Shown piece after piece: positions 49,765 to 60,935 of a stretch of 64,000 nucleotides of DNA. Where the stretch lies: the NCBI RefSeq assembly GCF_019059575.1, contig NW_024881870.1:434001-498000 (forward strand), in the 5' to 3' direction. The notes under the pieces are model-generated. The model made no database searches. It had not been told where the DNA came from and saw only the letters and a list, made by a program, of their open reading frames with translations. The translations under genes were made by a program, and so were the position numbers. Source of the stretch: Amphibalanus amphitrite (taxonomy: Eukaryota > Arthropoda > Thecostraca > Balanomorpha > Balanidae). Every line of letters begins with the position of its first letter. Position 1 is the stretch's first letter.

Positions 49765-50219
49765 TATCATATAACTTCGGTTATCCCCAATATGATGCCT
49801 ACATTCTGCAAAAGGTTGGTTGTGAATTGTAAAGTATTTCAACTCGAATCAATGCTTGGTGGACCTCGACCCCACCTCGCCGGTTCGACCCTTGTTTACC
49901 TAGAGCTTCGGAAAACACGTCAAGCACTGTGGCGCTTGGAGTCAGGTCAAAGACGACCGATATTTGCCATGACGTTTCGGATATAGGCGCTCGCTGCTCG
50001 CTGTGGAAGGCTTATTTGCCTTTTATGCCTTGTTAACTTCGATCATTCTCCGATCCTCCGATGATGATGCTCCCTACCTATATCTCGCCCAGTGTGCCCC
50101 TTCCCAATATCCTATTTTCAAATTTATCATTCTTTTGTTGAAAGCAGAGTCGTTGACATTTTCAGCCGATTGTCATCAAATTCCTGCGAATTCCTGTCCG
50201 GCTGTTGCCCTAAAATCCT

Positions 50220-50228
50220 TCCACATCG
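50220..50228. repeat. Left 9-bp target-site duplication of the foldback element
   Basis: TCCACATCG lies directly before the left terminus ACGTGCGTGAAG and is identical to 57651-57659 after the right terminus. Confidence 0.85.
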
Positions 50229-50385
50229 ACGTGCGTGAAGTTAGCGTCGTATTCCGCGACGGATTCAGCGTCGAGTCCGAATTTCAACTAAACCCAACCT
50301 AGCCGATGCAGTTTGGGACGCTGATTCCGAATATCGTATTCATTTCAAATTTCAAGGTCATCTTCAAGGTCAAATCACGGATTGA

Positions 50386-50805
50386 AATTGAGTCCCCGAT
50401 TTTTCCTACACCGATCGTCCGATCCGATTTCTGAAGGTCGCATTCGAAAGCTAGGGTCAGAATCTCGAGTTCCCTAATATATACCTTATTAAAAATATTT
50501 GACCTTAAAGGTCAAATCACGGATTGAAATTTTGAGTCCCCCTATTTTTTCTACACCGATCGTCCGATCCAATTTCTGATGGTCGCATTCGATAGCTAGG
50601 GTCAGAATCTCGAGTTCCGTAATATATACCTTATTAAAAATATTTGACCTTAAAGGTCAAATCACGGATTGAAATTTTGAGTCCCCCTATTTTTTCTACA
50701 CCAATCGTCCGATCCGATTTCTGATGGTCGCATTCGATAGCTAGGGTCAGAATCTCGAGTTCCCTAATATATACCTTATTAAAAATATTTGACCTTAAAG
50801 GTCAA
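50386..50805 (+). repeat. Satellite array block 1 (3 monomers, left arm)
   Basis: About three ~145-bp monomers in plus orientation, each with AAATCACGGATTG, CACCGATCGTCCGATC, TAGGGTCAGAATCTCGAG and TTTGACCTTAAAGGTCAA. The outermost monomer carries the variants TTCGAAAGC and TTTTTCCTACACC, which recur only in the outermost monomer of the right arm. Confidence 0.9.
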
Positions 50806-53154
50806 CAGAGGTGAATAAAACTCAAAAGCTGTCACCTACGCGATGTCTAGCTGTCACGATTTTTTTTTCAAGTACCTAATCTTGAAACAGAAGGTACTTT
50901 TTGACGTTTTCTCATCACCTTTTTAGACCTAAAAATGAAAATGAGGCTAGAGTGTTAGAAAGAAACTGACCTTTCAAATTTCGAACTCTGGGCGTTACAA
51001 CGCATCACCACATTTCAGTGACACAACACAACAAAAATAAATCACTACCATCCAACTTACCTATAGGTCTGATCGACTTCCTATAGCTCGTCCTGGCTTC
51101 CTGATCCAGTTCAATCAGAACTCACGAAAGCAGGGACCCGGGAACGACTTTCAAGTTGGGGGGGCGAGCCTAAAATGCCTGACATGATGCATATGAAGCA
51201 GTGGCGTAGTTAGGGGTCTAAGGGGACACGTACCCCCCCCCCCACCCCACCCCCCCACCCATCGGGTTGAAAGGGACCCTCGGGTCCGAGGGGACCTGCG
51301 GTGCCATTTGACCGCCGAGGGTTAACGATGTCCATATTTCGACTCAGAATGGCCTCATAGGTCTCGTTAGAGCACCTTATGGGCCCTAAATAACCAAACT
51401 ATAAATCTCAACAAGGGCCCCACGCCGGCTTCTGAGGGAATCTTGCAGATTTTAAGGGCCCCTCGGTGGTCTCCAAAGGCCCGTTACTGGCCTCTGAGAG
51501 TTCTTACCGGCCTATGAGGGGCCAGTTCTAGGGGCATTTCCCGCCTGTGATGGTCACACACTTATTTTTCCGAGGGTCCCATAACGGCAACTGTGGGGGC
51601 CCTCATCGGCGCCTATGAGTGCCCACACCGGTGTCTCTGAGCGTTTCACACCCCCAACTCTGAGTGCCTATACCAGTGCTTTTTAAAGCCCTATATCGGC
51701 GGCTCTAAGGACCCAACAGTCAACACCTGCGCATCTAAAGGCCACCCACTGGAAACTTTTGAGGGCCCCACACCGGTGACTCTGAGCCCTGAGGGCCCCA
51801 CCGGCGTCTGACAGTACCATGCCGGTCTCTAAGGACCCCACACGACTTCTTCTGCCGGCCTAGGGGCCCCGTGCCGGTCACTGAGAACCCCCTGTTGGTT
51901 TGTAGAGGGTTCGCGTCAGGAGCTCTAAAGACCCCACACCCGTCTGTAACGGCTCCACACCAGCGTCTATGAGATCCCAGAGCAACGCCTGTAAGGACCC
52001 TCACCGGCGCCTCTGAGAGAATCACACTAGCACCTCTGTGCGCCCGAACCAGCACCTGCATGGCGGCCCATACCAATGCCTCTAAAGGCCCCTTACCGGC
52101 GGTTCTGAGGGCCCTATACGCCGGTGATTCTGAGGGTGCTACCGATAACCGAATGCATCAGACAAGCCCTTAGTGTCGCTGAGCTTTAATCCCATAGATA
52201 CCGGCCTTCCGAGGGCGCCACGTCAGTGCACTCATTGCCCCACACCCCTCCCTCACACCCGGAGCGGGTAAACTGTGGTATAACTTATACCTATATTATA
52301 GCAATGATTTTACCACCGTTGTACGTTATATATTTCTCAAAGTTTTCTCAAAATGGTCTAGTATAAAATCTGGCCTGCCAAACTCATGGCCAAGGCCAGG
52401 CCCAAACCAAAGCGGGATGACAATAGCAGATGTTGTGAAATCGATACTGTATCAGCAGAAACCATTCAGATAGCTAGGAAAATGCCGTGTGATGATGTTT
52501 AGATGGGAGACAAGAAGGAAAGAAGTCCGGAAAAGGGAAGAAAGATCCTTTCACGCTGCCTCAATGTTGAGGGGGCGCCGCCCCCTCGGCTCTCAAGTTG
52601 GGGGGGCAAGCGCCCCCGCTGCCCCCCCTGTTCCCGGGTCTATGAAGGATTGTCAATTGTCACTGATTCACTTGCCTTTGCTTCAGTAGTCAGAACCAAT
52701 TATCAACGCACCTACCAAGTTTCTGGGACCGATGGTCATGGACCTCACCCCAGTTGTGGCCCAGATGTGACGTCCCCCGTCCCAGTCGCCCGGTCCTTCC
52801 CTACTCCGGCGGCGGCCAAGGCCGCGCCGGTCCCCGGCACCGTTCAACCGGCGACGAGCGGGGACGAGCTGTCGCGCTGTCGCCGTTTTTCCTGCGTTAT
52901 CTATGGCGCTTCACAACGCACCGGCTGTCGCACCGGCGGGATTTTTCAGCCCCAGCTGTCTACAAAGAGATGACGCTGTTCAATTTTTGTGCCGTGGTCC
53001 ATAGTGGCCCTCTATGGGAAGACAGCTCTGATTTTAGCGGAAACGGACTAGTTATCTATTTTAAATGCATCAACTGAGATGCTCGAATCTGTCTCTTTAT
53101 TGCTGTGGCTGTCAGCTACGCACGCAGGCGAGTAGCAGGGTTTTTTCACCTCTG
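50806..53154. mobile_element. hAT-like element nested in the foldback left arm, 2,349 bp
   Basis: Its ends are imperfect inverted repeats (CAGAGGTGAATAAAAC at the left; the right end read inward is CAGAGGTGAAAAAACC). It is flanked by a perfect 8-bp duplication, AAGGTCAA, at 50798-50805 and 53155-53162, which lies inside a satellite monomer; with one copy removed the monomer is intact. Eight-base duplications and CAG...CTG ends fit hAT. I see no transposase frame: the interior is a poly-C/G-rich patch (51225-51265), a degenerate minisatellite (about 51400-52150) and GC-rich unique sequence. It must have arrived after the array had formed. Confidence 0.8.
51400..52150. repeat. Degenerate GC-rich minisatellite inside the hAT-like element
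   Basis: Words such as GGGCCCCACACCGG, CTCTGAGGGCCC and CGCCTCTGAG recur every ~25-40 bases with many changes, giving a fuzzy tandem repeat. No coding meaning is apparent. Confidence 0.6.
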
Positions 53155-55740
53155 AAGGTCAAATCACGGATTGAAATTTTGAGTCCCCCTATTTTTTCTA
53201 CACCGATCGTCCGATCCAATTTCTGATGGTCGCATTCGATAGCTAGGGTCAGAATCTCGAGTTCCCTAAAATATACCTTATTAAAAATATTTGACCTTAA
53301 AGGTCAAATCACGGATTGAAATTTTGAGTCCCCCTATTTTTTCTACACCGATCGTCCGATCCAATTTCTGATGGTCGCATTCGATAGCTAGGGTCAGAAT
53401 CTCGAGTTCCTTAATATATACCTTATTAAAAATATTTGACCTTAAAGGTCAAATCATGGATTGAAATTTTGAGTCCCCCTATTTTTTCTACACCGATCGT
53501 CCGATAGGATATCTGATGGTCGCATTCGATAGCTAGGGTCAGAATCTCGAGTTCCCTAATATATACCTTATTAAAAATATTTGACCTTAAAGGTCAAATC
53601 ACGGATATTCGACCTTAAAGGTCACATCACGGATTGAAATTTTGAGTCCCCCGATTTTTTCTACACCGATCGTCCGATCCGATTTCTGAAGGTCGCATTC
53701 GATAGCTAGGGTCAGAATCTCGAGTTCCCTAATATATACCTTATTAAAAATATTTGACCTTAAAGGTCAAATCACGGATTGAAATTTTGAGTCCCCCTAT
53801 TTTTTCTACACCGATCGTCTGATCCGATTTCTGATGGTCGCATTCGATAGCTAGGGTCAGAATCTCGAGTTCCCTAATATATACCTTATTAAAAATATTT
53901 GACCTTAAAGGTCAAATCACGGATTGAAATTTTGAGTCCCCTATTTTTTCTACACCGATCGTCCGATCCAATTTATGATGGTCGCATTCGATAGCTAGGG
54001 TCAGAATCTCGAGTTCCCTAATTTATACCTTATTAAAAATATTTGACCTTAAAGGTCAAATCACGGGTTGAAATTTTGAGTCCCCCTATTTTTTCTACAC
54101 CGATCGTCCGATCCAATTTCTGATGGTCGCATCCGATAGCTAGGGTCAGAATCTCGAATTCCCTAATATATAGCTTATTAAAAATATTTGACGTTAAAGG
54201 TCAAATCACGGATTGATATTTTGAGTCCCCCTATTTTTTCTACACCGATCGTCCGATCCAATTTCTGATGGTCGCATTCGATAGCTAGGGTCAGAATCTC
54301 GAGTTCCCTAATATATACCTTATTAAAAATATTTGACCTTAAAGGTCAAATCACGGATTGAAATTTTGAGTCTCCCTATTTTTTCTACACCGATCGTCCG
54401 ATCCAATTTCTGATGGTCGCATTCGATAGCTAGGGTCAGAATCTCGAGTTCCCTAATATATACCTTATTAAAAATATTTGACCTTAAAGGTCAAATCACG
54501 GATTGAAATTTTGAGTCCCCCTATTTTTTCTACACCGATCGTCCGATAGGATATCTGATGGTCGCATTCGATAGCTAGGGTCAGAATCTCGAGTTCCCAA
54601 ATATATACATACCTTATTAAAAATATTTGACCTTAAAGGTCAAATCACGGATATTCGACCTTAAAGGTCACATCACGGATTGAAATTTTGAGTCCCCCGA
54701 TTTTTTCTACACCGATCGTCCGATCCGATTTCTGAAGGTCGCATTCGATAGCTAGGGTCAGAATCTCGATTTCCCTAATATATACCTTATTAAAAATATT
54801 TGACCTTAAAGGTCAAATCACGGATTGAAATTTTGAGTCCCCTACTTTTTCTACACTGATCGACCGATCCGATTTCTGATGGTCGCATTCGATAGCTAGG
54901 GTCAGAATCTCGAGTTCCCTAATATATACCTTATTAAAAATATTTGACCTTAAAGGTCAAATCACGGATTGAAATTTTGAGTCCCCTATTTTTTCTACAC
55001 CGATCGTCCGATCCAATTTCTGATGGTCGCATTCGATAGCTAGGGTCAGAATCTCGAGTTCCCTCATATATACCTTATTAAAAATATTTGACCTTAAAGG
55101 TCAAATCACGGATTGAAATTTTGAGTCCCCCAATTTTTTCTACACCGATCGTCCGATCCGATTTCTGATGGTCGCATTCGATAGCTAGGGTCAGAATCTC
55201 GAGTTCCCTAATATATACCTTATTAAAAATATTTGACCTTAAAGGTCAAATCACGGATATTCGACATTAAAGGTCACATCACGGATTGAAATTTTGAGTC
55301 CCCCAATTTTTTCTACACCGATCGTCCGATCCGATTTCTGATGGTCGCATTCGATAGCTAGGGTCAAAATCTCGAATTCCCTAATATATACCTTATTAAG
55401 AATATTTGACCTTAAAGGTTAAATCACGGATTGAAATTTTGAGTCCCCCGATTTTTTCTTCACCGATCGTCCGATCCAACTTCTGATGGTCGCATTCGAT
55501 AGCTAGGGTCAGAATCTCGAGTTCCCTAATATATACCTTATTAAAAATATTTGACCTTTCACGGATATTCGACCTTAAAGGTCACATCACGGATTGAAAT
55601 TTTGAGTCCCCCGATTTTTTCTACACCGATCATCCGATCCGATTTCTGAAGGTCGCATTCGATAGCTAGGGTCAGAATCCCGAGTTCCCTAATATATACC
55701 TTATTAAAAATATTTGACCTTAAAGGTCAAATCACGGATA
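53155..55740 (+). repeat. Satellite array block 2 (about 17 monomers, left arm)
   Basis: Plus-oriented ~145-bp monomers (the AGGTCAAATCACGG word recurs at 53301, 53446 and 53591). A variant with a ~38-base extra segment (CACGGATATTCGACC...) occurs near 53605, 54650, 55250 and 55560. A variant reading CCGATAGGATATC at 53501 returns at 54543, showing a ~1,042-base higher-order repeat of about seven monomers. Confidence 0.92.
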
Positions 55741-57500
55741 TTCGACCTTAAAGGTCAAATATTTTTAATAAGGTATATATAAGGGAACTCGAGATTCTGA
55801 CCCTAGCTATCGAATGCGACCATCAGAAATCGGATCGGACGATCGGTGTAGAAAAAATAGGGGACTCAAAATTTCAATCCGTGATTTGACCTTTAAGGTC
55901 AAATATTTTTAATAAGGTATATATTAGGGAAATCGAGATTCTGACCCTAGCTATCGAATGCAACCTTCAGAAATTGGATCGGACGATCGGTGTAGAAAAA
56001 ATAGGGGGACTCAAAATTTCAATCCGTGATTTGACCTTTAAGGTCAAATATTTTTAATCAGGTATATATAAGGGAACTCGAGATTCTGACCCTAGCTATC
56101 GAATGCGACCATCAGAAATCGGATCGGACGATCGGTGTAGAAAAAATAGGGGGACTCAAAATTTCAATCCGTGATTTGACCTTAAAGGTCAAATATTTTT
56201 AATAAGGTTTATATTAGGGAATTCGAGATTCTGACCCTATCTATCGAATGCGACCTTCAGAAATCGGATCGGACGATCGGTGTAGACAAAATAGGGGACT
56301 CAAAATTTCAATCCGTGATTTGACCTTTAAGGTCAAATATTTTTAGTAAGGTATATATTAGGGAAATCGAGATTCTGACCCTAGCTATCGAATGCGACCT
56401 TCAGAAATTGGATCAGACGATCGGTGTAGAAAAAATAGGGGGACTCAAAATTTCAATCCGTGATTTGATCTTTAAGGTCAAATATTTTTAATAAGGTGTA
56501 TATTAGGGAACTCGAGATTCTGACCCTAGCTATCGAATGCGACCATCAGAAATTGGATCGGACGATCGGTGTAGAAAAAAATCTGGGGACTCAAAATTTC
56601 AATCCGTGATGTGACCTTTAAGGTCGAATATCCGTGATTTGACCTTTAAGGTCAAATATTTTTATAAAGGTATATATTAGGGAACTTGAGATTCTGACCC
56701 TAGCTATCGAATGCGACCATCAGATATCCTATCGGACGATCGGTGTAGAAAAAATAGGGGGACTCAAAATTTCAATCCGTGATTTGACCTTTAAGGTCAA
56801 ATATTTTTAATAAGGTATATATTAGGGAACTCGAGATTCTGACCCTAGCTATCGAATGCGACCATCAGAAATTGGATCGGACGATCGGTGTAGAAAAAAT
56901 AGGGGGACTCAAAATTTCAATCCGTGATTTGACCTTTAAGGTCAAATATTTTTAATAAGGTTTATATTAAGGAACTCGAGATTCTGACCCTAGCTATCGA
57001 ATGCGACCATCAGAAATTGGATCGGACGATCGGTGTAGAAAAAATAGGGGGACTCAAAATTTCAATCCGTGATTTGACCTTTAAGGTCAAATATTTTTAA
57101 TAAGGTATATATAAGGGAACTCGAGATTCTGACCCTAGCTATCGAATGCGACCATCAGAAATCGGATCGGACGATCGGTGTAGAAAAAATAGGGGGACTC
57201 AAAATTTCAATCCGTGATTTGACCTTTAAGGTCAAACATTTTTAATAAGGTATATATTACGGAACTCGAGATTCTGACCCTAGCTATCGAATGCGACCAT
57301 CAGAAATTGGATCGGACGATCGGTGTAGAAAAAATAGGGGGACTCAAAATTTCAATCCGTGATTTGACCTTTAAGGTCAAATATTTTTAATAAGGTATAT
57401 ATTAGGGAACTCGAGATTCTGACCCTAGCTTTCGAATGCGACCTTCAGAAATCGGATCGGACGATCGGTGTAGGAAAAATCGGGGACTCAATTTCAATCC
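55741..57500 (-). repeat. Satellite array block 3 (about 12 monomers, right arm, inverted)
   Basis: The same monomer in reverse orientation. The switch occurs within a copy of the palindromic TTTGACCTTAAAGGTCAAA region at about 55735-55760. The block contains one inverted copy of the CCGATAGGATATC variant (near 56730) and one of the 38-base variant (near 56615). Confidence 0.92.
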
Positions 57501-57650
57501 GTGATTTGACCTTGAAGATGACCTTGAAATTTGAAATGAATACAATATTCGGAATCAGCGTCCCAAACTGCATCGGATAGGTTGGGTTTAGTTGAAATTC
57601 GGACTCGACGCTGAATCCGTCGCGGAATACGACGCTAACTTCACGCACGT

Positions 57651-57659
57651 TCCACATCG
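57651..57659. repeat. Right 9-bp target-site duplication of the foldback element
   Basis: TCCACATCG follows the right terminus CTTCACGCACGT and matches 50220-50228 exactly. Confidence 0.85.
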
Positions 57660-58836
57660 TCGCTATTTTGTGCACCAACAGCCGGTAGCGCGGGGTCCGA
57701 CTGCGGTCATTAACAGCACGCCGGCCTTATCGCCACTGTTTGTCCGCACGTGTGAGTGTTGGCGCACGATACCCGACTCACGGCACGTGTCACGTGCGCC
57801 GGCCGCACGTGGGTCGCCCCGCACGTGCTGTGGTGAGTGTCACGGTAAGCGGCGCCGGCACCCCTTGAGCTGGTGGACGGCACGCGACCGTCCGATCACT
57901 GCTGCTGCCCCCCTCCCCTCCCCCTGCTGCCGGGGCAGTGGCCGGCAGGGGGTCAGCCCGCTACCCAGCGTGCAGTACTGAGCTCAGGAAAGGATTGAGG
58001 ACTGGCCGGTTAAGTAGTTAAGATAGTAGGCATGCACAGTATAGCTACAGAAGCGTTGGATCTAACAGTTAACAGAAACTAACCATCTAATGAATGAACC
58101 CGAGCCGCTGACAAACTAGGAAATGAGCGATGATTATCTAAAGTTGGGAGTCATGTGGTTTGGACGTTTCTAAGGGCCCTGTTGACGTGCGTGTTCATAG
58201 TCCACCGATCCTACCCCTTTCGCTTACTCGCCTTCCACTCGAGCTGCGTGCTGTGGGGACCCTCTGGGACCCAGTCGATCCATAATTATCCCTCGACAGT
58301 AATGGAGAATCTATTGCCGTTCGGCTGCCGAATAATTGCACAATATCAATGACAATAGCTGGGCGGCAGAGCGGGGGAGGGATGGGGTCACCTCTCGGCG
58401 GACAGGCAGGTGCGCTCTCTCCCAGCACCGCCCGCTCGATAAGTCAGCCAAGCTCGACACCCCCGCTGCAAACGGCTGTTCACGCCCGCCGCTGAAGGGG
58501 GCTCGGATTGGACGGGCAGGTGATCGCTCCCGCTGCGTGACCGTCTGTCTGTCTGTGTGTGGCTGTATGGGTGTACCTACAGGCGATGTGATTGATATTG
58601 AAGTGGCTGGCGTGGAGGTCGGCTCTAATTATATCGGCTCCACTTACAGGGGGACCGACTGAACTGCGCGGTCTCAGCCGCGGCAGCTGCTCCTGTCATC
58701 ACACAGGACAGTGAAAATGTGTGACAATATTGATGGTTATTGGATATTTACACCGTAAAATATAAATTGCAGGCAATGCTCAAGAATGGCCTCCCACGCT
58801 TAGTCGATGAAATCGGTTAAATATACGAGTAAGTTT
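57660..58836. other. No gene seen
   Basis: Moderately GC-rich sequence with chance frames only; a short CTGT microsatellite near 58543. Confidence 0.5.
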
Positions 58837-58844
58837 GATGAAAG

Positions 58845-59181
58845 CAGGGCTGCGGAGTCGATGGATTTTTTTGGTGAATCCGACTCCGACTCCGACTCCA
58901 GCTTCAAAGATCGACTCCGACTCTGACTCCGACTCTAACTCTGACCCCAGGCGTTATCTTCAAGTTCTTATCATGATAGTAAAGTTCATGTCGGAGTCCG
59001 GATATAGGTATTTTTATCTTGTCTGAAATGACCCTCTGCGCGTTTCAACGCCTTGCTTTGCGTAACTCCGGCCCCGGAGTCGGAGTTGGTAAATTTTTGG
59101 CGACTCCGATTCCGACTCCAGGCAGATTCGTCGACTCTGACCAACTCCGACTCCGACTCCAACTCCGACTCCGCAGCCCTG
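58845..59181. mobile_element. hAT-like MITE with GACTCC-rich ends, 337 bp
   Basis: The terminal inverted repeat CAGGGCTGCGGAGTCG is perfect over 16 bases at both ends and the element is flanked by an exact 8-bp duplication, GATGAAAG (58837-58844 and 59182-59189). Inside each end the word GACTCC is repeated many times, which makes long Val-Gly or Asp-Ser chance frames. CAG ends with 8-bp duplications assign it to hAT. It is non-coding and non-autonomous. Confidence 0.88.
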
Positions 59182-59300
59182 GATGAAAGGTAGGTTCATG
59201 TAAAGAATGGTAGGTTCAAGGTCTGTAGTCCTAGGACGGGTCTTTGTTAAAATTAAAGCAAACGTTCAGCATCGCCACTCGTTGCTAAAAAAATGGGTAT

Positions 59301-59326
59301 CATAGACCACTATATAGTGGTCTATG
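59301..59326. repeat. Perfect 26-bp palindrome
   Basis: CATAGACCACTAT is followed directly by its exact reverse complement. No target duplication is obvious on either side. It may be the fused ends of a very small palindromic MITE or a cruciform-forming site. Confidence 0.8.
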
Positions 59327-60517
59327 TGGGTATATTTACCTAGTAATATAACAATACCTTATACGTTCATATTTAGTGTACCTTTTGTATTTTCCACTCA
59401 AGAACGGAATACAATTCGCTTATTTTTACTTGCTGTGTTTTAGTGGTTAATTAGACTTGCCTGGCGAAGAGAACAAAACCGATATTTCTTGTCATGTTTT
59501 ATGGTGTTTTTTTATAACAGCCAAACCAACCTGCATAAAAAGGTAAGCCTCATTTTCTAAGCACCATCAGCATGTTTCGAACAGATGCTGTCCGATCCAT
59601 GAACCAAAAAGATGGACATTCTGGAAATTAATTACATCACTCGGCAGGGGAACTCTTTGTGACTTCGTCAGAAGCGCGTCGATGACGTCATCGCGGCCAC
59701 ACCGCCTGTGACGTCACAATAGTTGTGCTGACAGGCTAACGAACGATGCACGCGGATGGGAGCAATTAGTGTTAAAAATTAAACGGAACCCTCACGCAAT
59801 GGCGCGCCACGTGCTCGCTGGAACCTCTCGTGCCACAATAATGGCACGTGGCGAATTAAGTGTTGGACCAGAAAATAACACACTTATGGCTGAAAGACTT
59901 AGACTACCTTGCGACACACCTTATCAGACCACGAACCAATTTCGTGCACCTGTAGTGAACTTACCAACTTTATGTTCGTACGAGCTTGCCAAATGCCACT
60001 GCCACACCTATCTGTCGGACAGCCTGTTCACAGTTCATGTGCCCTTATCGCGACATTTAATTTCGCCGTCTGTTGTAGCTCATCGACCGTGAAAGTCGTC
60101 CAGTTCTGGTCTATGCAGCCCCCTCTATATAGGAAGCAGCCATATTTTGTTATGTTGTGCTATCTATTTGTTGTCTTGCACATTGCATCTTGCTCCTTAT
60201 ACATACAAATAACAACAAGCCAGCTTAGGAGTCGGCTGCAAACACGCCGACGCTGAGGACGAGAATATGGGTGGAATGGATGACTGGTAAAGGTGGTAAT
60301 GAGCGAATGGCACTACCCGTGGTAAGCACATACTTATTTATTTATTTACTTCGTATTGGCCGTCCTCTATCTATGACCGAAGTCAAAGAGGCTATTCTTG
60401 GCACTGAGTCAATAAAAGATGGCGATGAAGTGGGTAAAAGAACATCATGCCATGACATAAAAAATGCTTAAAAATCACGATAAAAGCACACAACACAATG
60501 CACATACATTATACATA
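59327..60517. other. No gene seen
   Basis: Mixed AT-rich sequence with short chance frames (59769-60256) lacking known motifs; the last 50 bases are probably 3' flank of the LINE fragment. Confidence 0.5.
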
Positions 60518-60935
60518 TCACACTTCGTCCGCACCAGACGTCAGTCGACGTTTCAGCTGGCTTCTAAACTCGGTGACGGTCAGATCAGTAAAGGCGGCGG
60601 GGAGAGCATTGAATGTACAGCTCTGCGGCACGGTACGTAAACTGCCGCTTTCCCGCCGCCGCGCCGTGCCGCGTACCTATGTCAGGGAGACTCAGCAGGT
60701 TGTCACTGCGAGTGCTGCGCACATGGTTGGGCCGTTCGCGGTTCGTGCAGAACCGAGCAGCCAGAGACTCGGGCTGCCCAGTCTGACGGACCTTATGAAG
60801 CAGTGTGAGGGTGTGATGGACGACCAGGTCTTGGGAACACAGCCAGTCCAGGTCTTCTCGCACGGCGGATATATGGTCAAATTTACGCTTTCCAGAAATG
60901 ATGCGGGCTGCATAGTTGAAAAATTTATCGCGACA
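60518..60935 (-). mobile_element. Non-LTR retrotransposon (LINE) fragment, 3' end of the reverse-transcriptase ORF
   Basis: On the minus strand the frame reads KFFNYAARIISGKRKFDHIS, then AVREDLDWL, VVHHTLTLLHKV, RQFTYRAAELY and, after a frame change, FNALPAAFTDLTVTEFRSQL and KRRLTS before a stop at 60520-60518. This order (N-AAR-I-xG-RKFDHI, LDWL, Y/F-R-AAELYNALP, F-k-L-k-xL) is the usual C-terminus of CR1/Jockey-type LINE polymerases. About four extra bases near the LYNALP motif shift the frame, and everything upstream of the C-terminal region is missing, so this is a 5'-truncated, dead copy. Confidence 0.75.

Larger units (their letters stand above)
50229..57650. mobile_element. Foldback-type transposon with satellite-filled inverted arms
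   Basis: A 7,422-bp element whose ends are long inverted repeats starting ACGTGCGTGAAGTTAGCG. The outer ~160 bases of each arm are unique, non-tandem sequence and match with only about two or three differences. Inside these, each arm is a head-to-tail array of a ~145-bp monomer: 3 + 17 copies in the left arm (split by a nested hAT-like element) and 12 in the right arm. Orientation flips at about 55740. A perfect 9-bp duplication (TCCACATCG) flanks it. Long inverted repeats built of tandem units plus 9-bp duplications are the hallmarks of Drosophila Foldback (FB) elements; 9 bp also fits Mutator-like elements. No transposase is present, so mobility must be supplied in trans. Subtracting the nested insertion leaves about 5.07 kb. 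Confidence 0.82.

Noticed and set aside
50386-57500. Centromeric or pericentromeric satellite, or a CRISPR array
   Set aside because: The array is short, bounded by transposon ends with 9-bp duplications and inverted at its middle, and lies near ordinary genes; repeats are 145 bp without spacers, and the genome is eukaryotic.
50229-57650. Polinton or LTR-type element
   Set aside because: The target duplication is 9 bp, there are no long direct repeats at the ends, and no capsid, polymerase or integrase frames.
58835-59199. Repetitive Val-Gly and Asp-Ser frames suggesting a repeat protein
   Set aside because: They are translations of the GACTCC repeats inside the hAT MITE, which has clear ends and target duplications.
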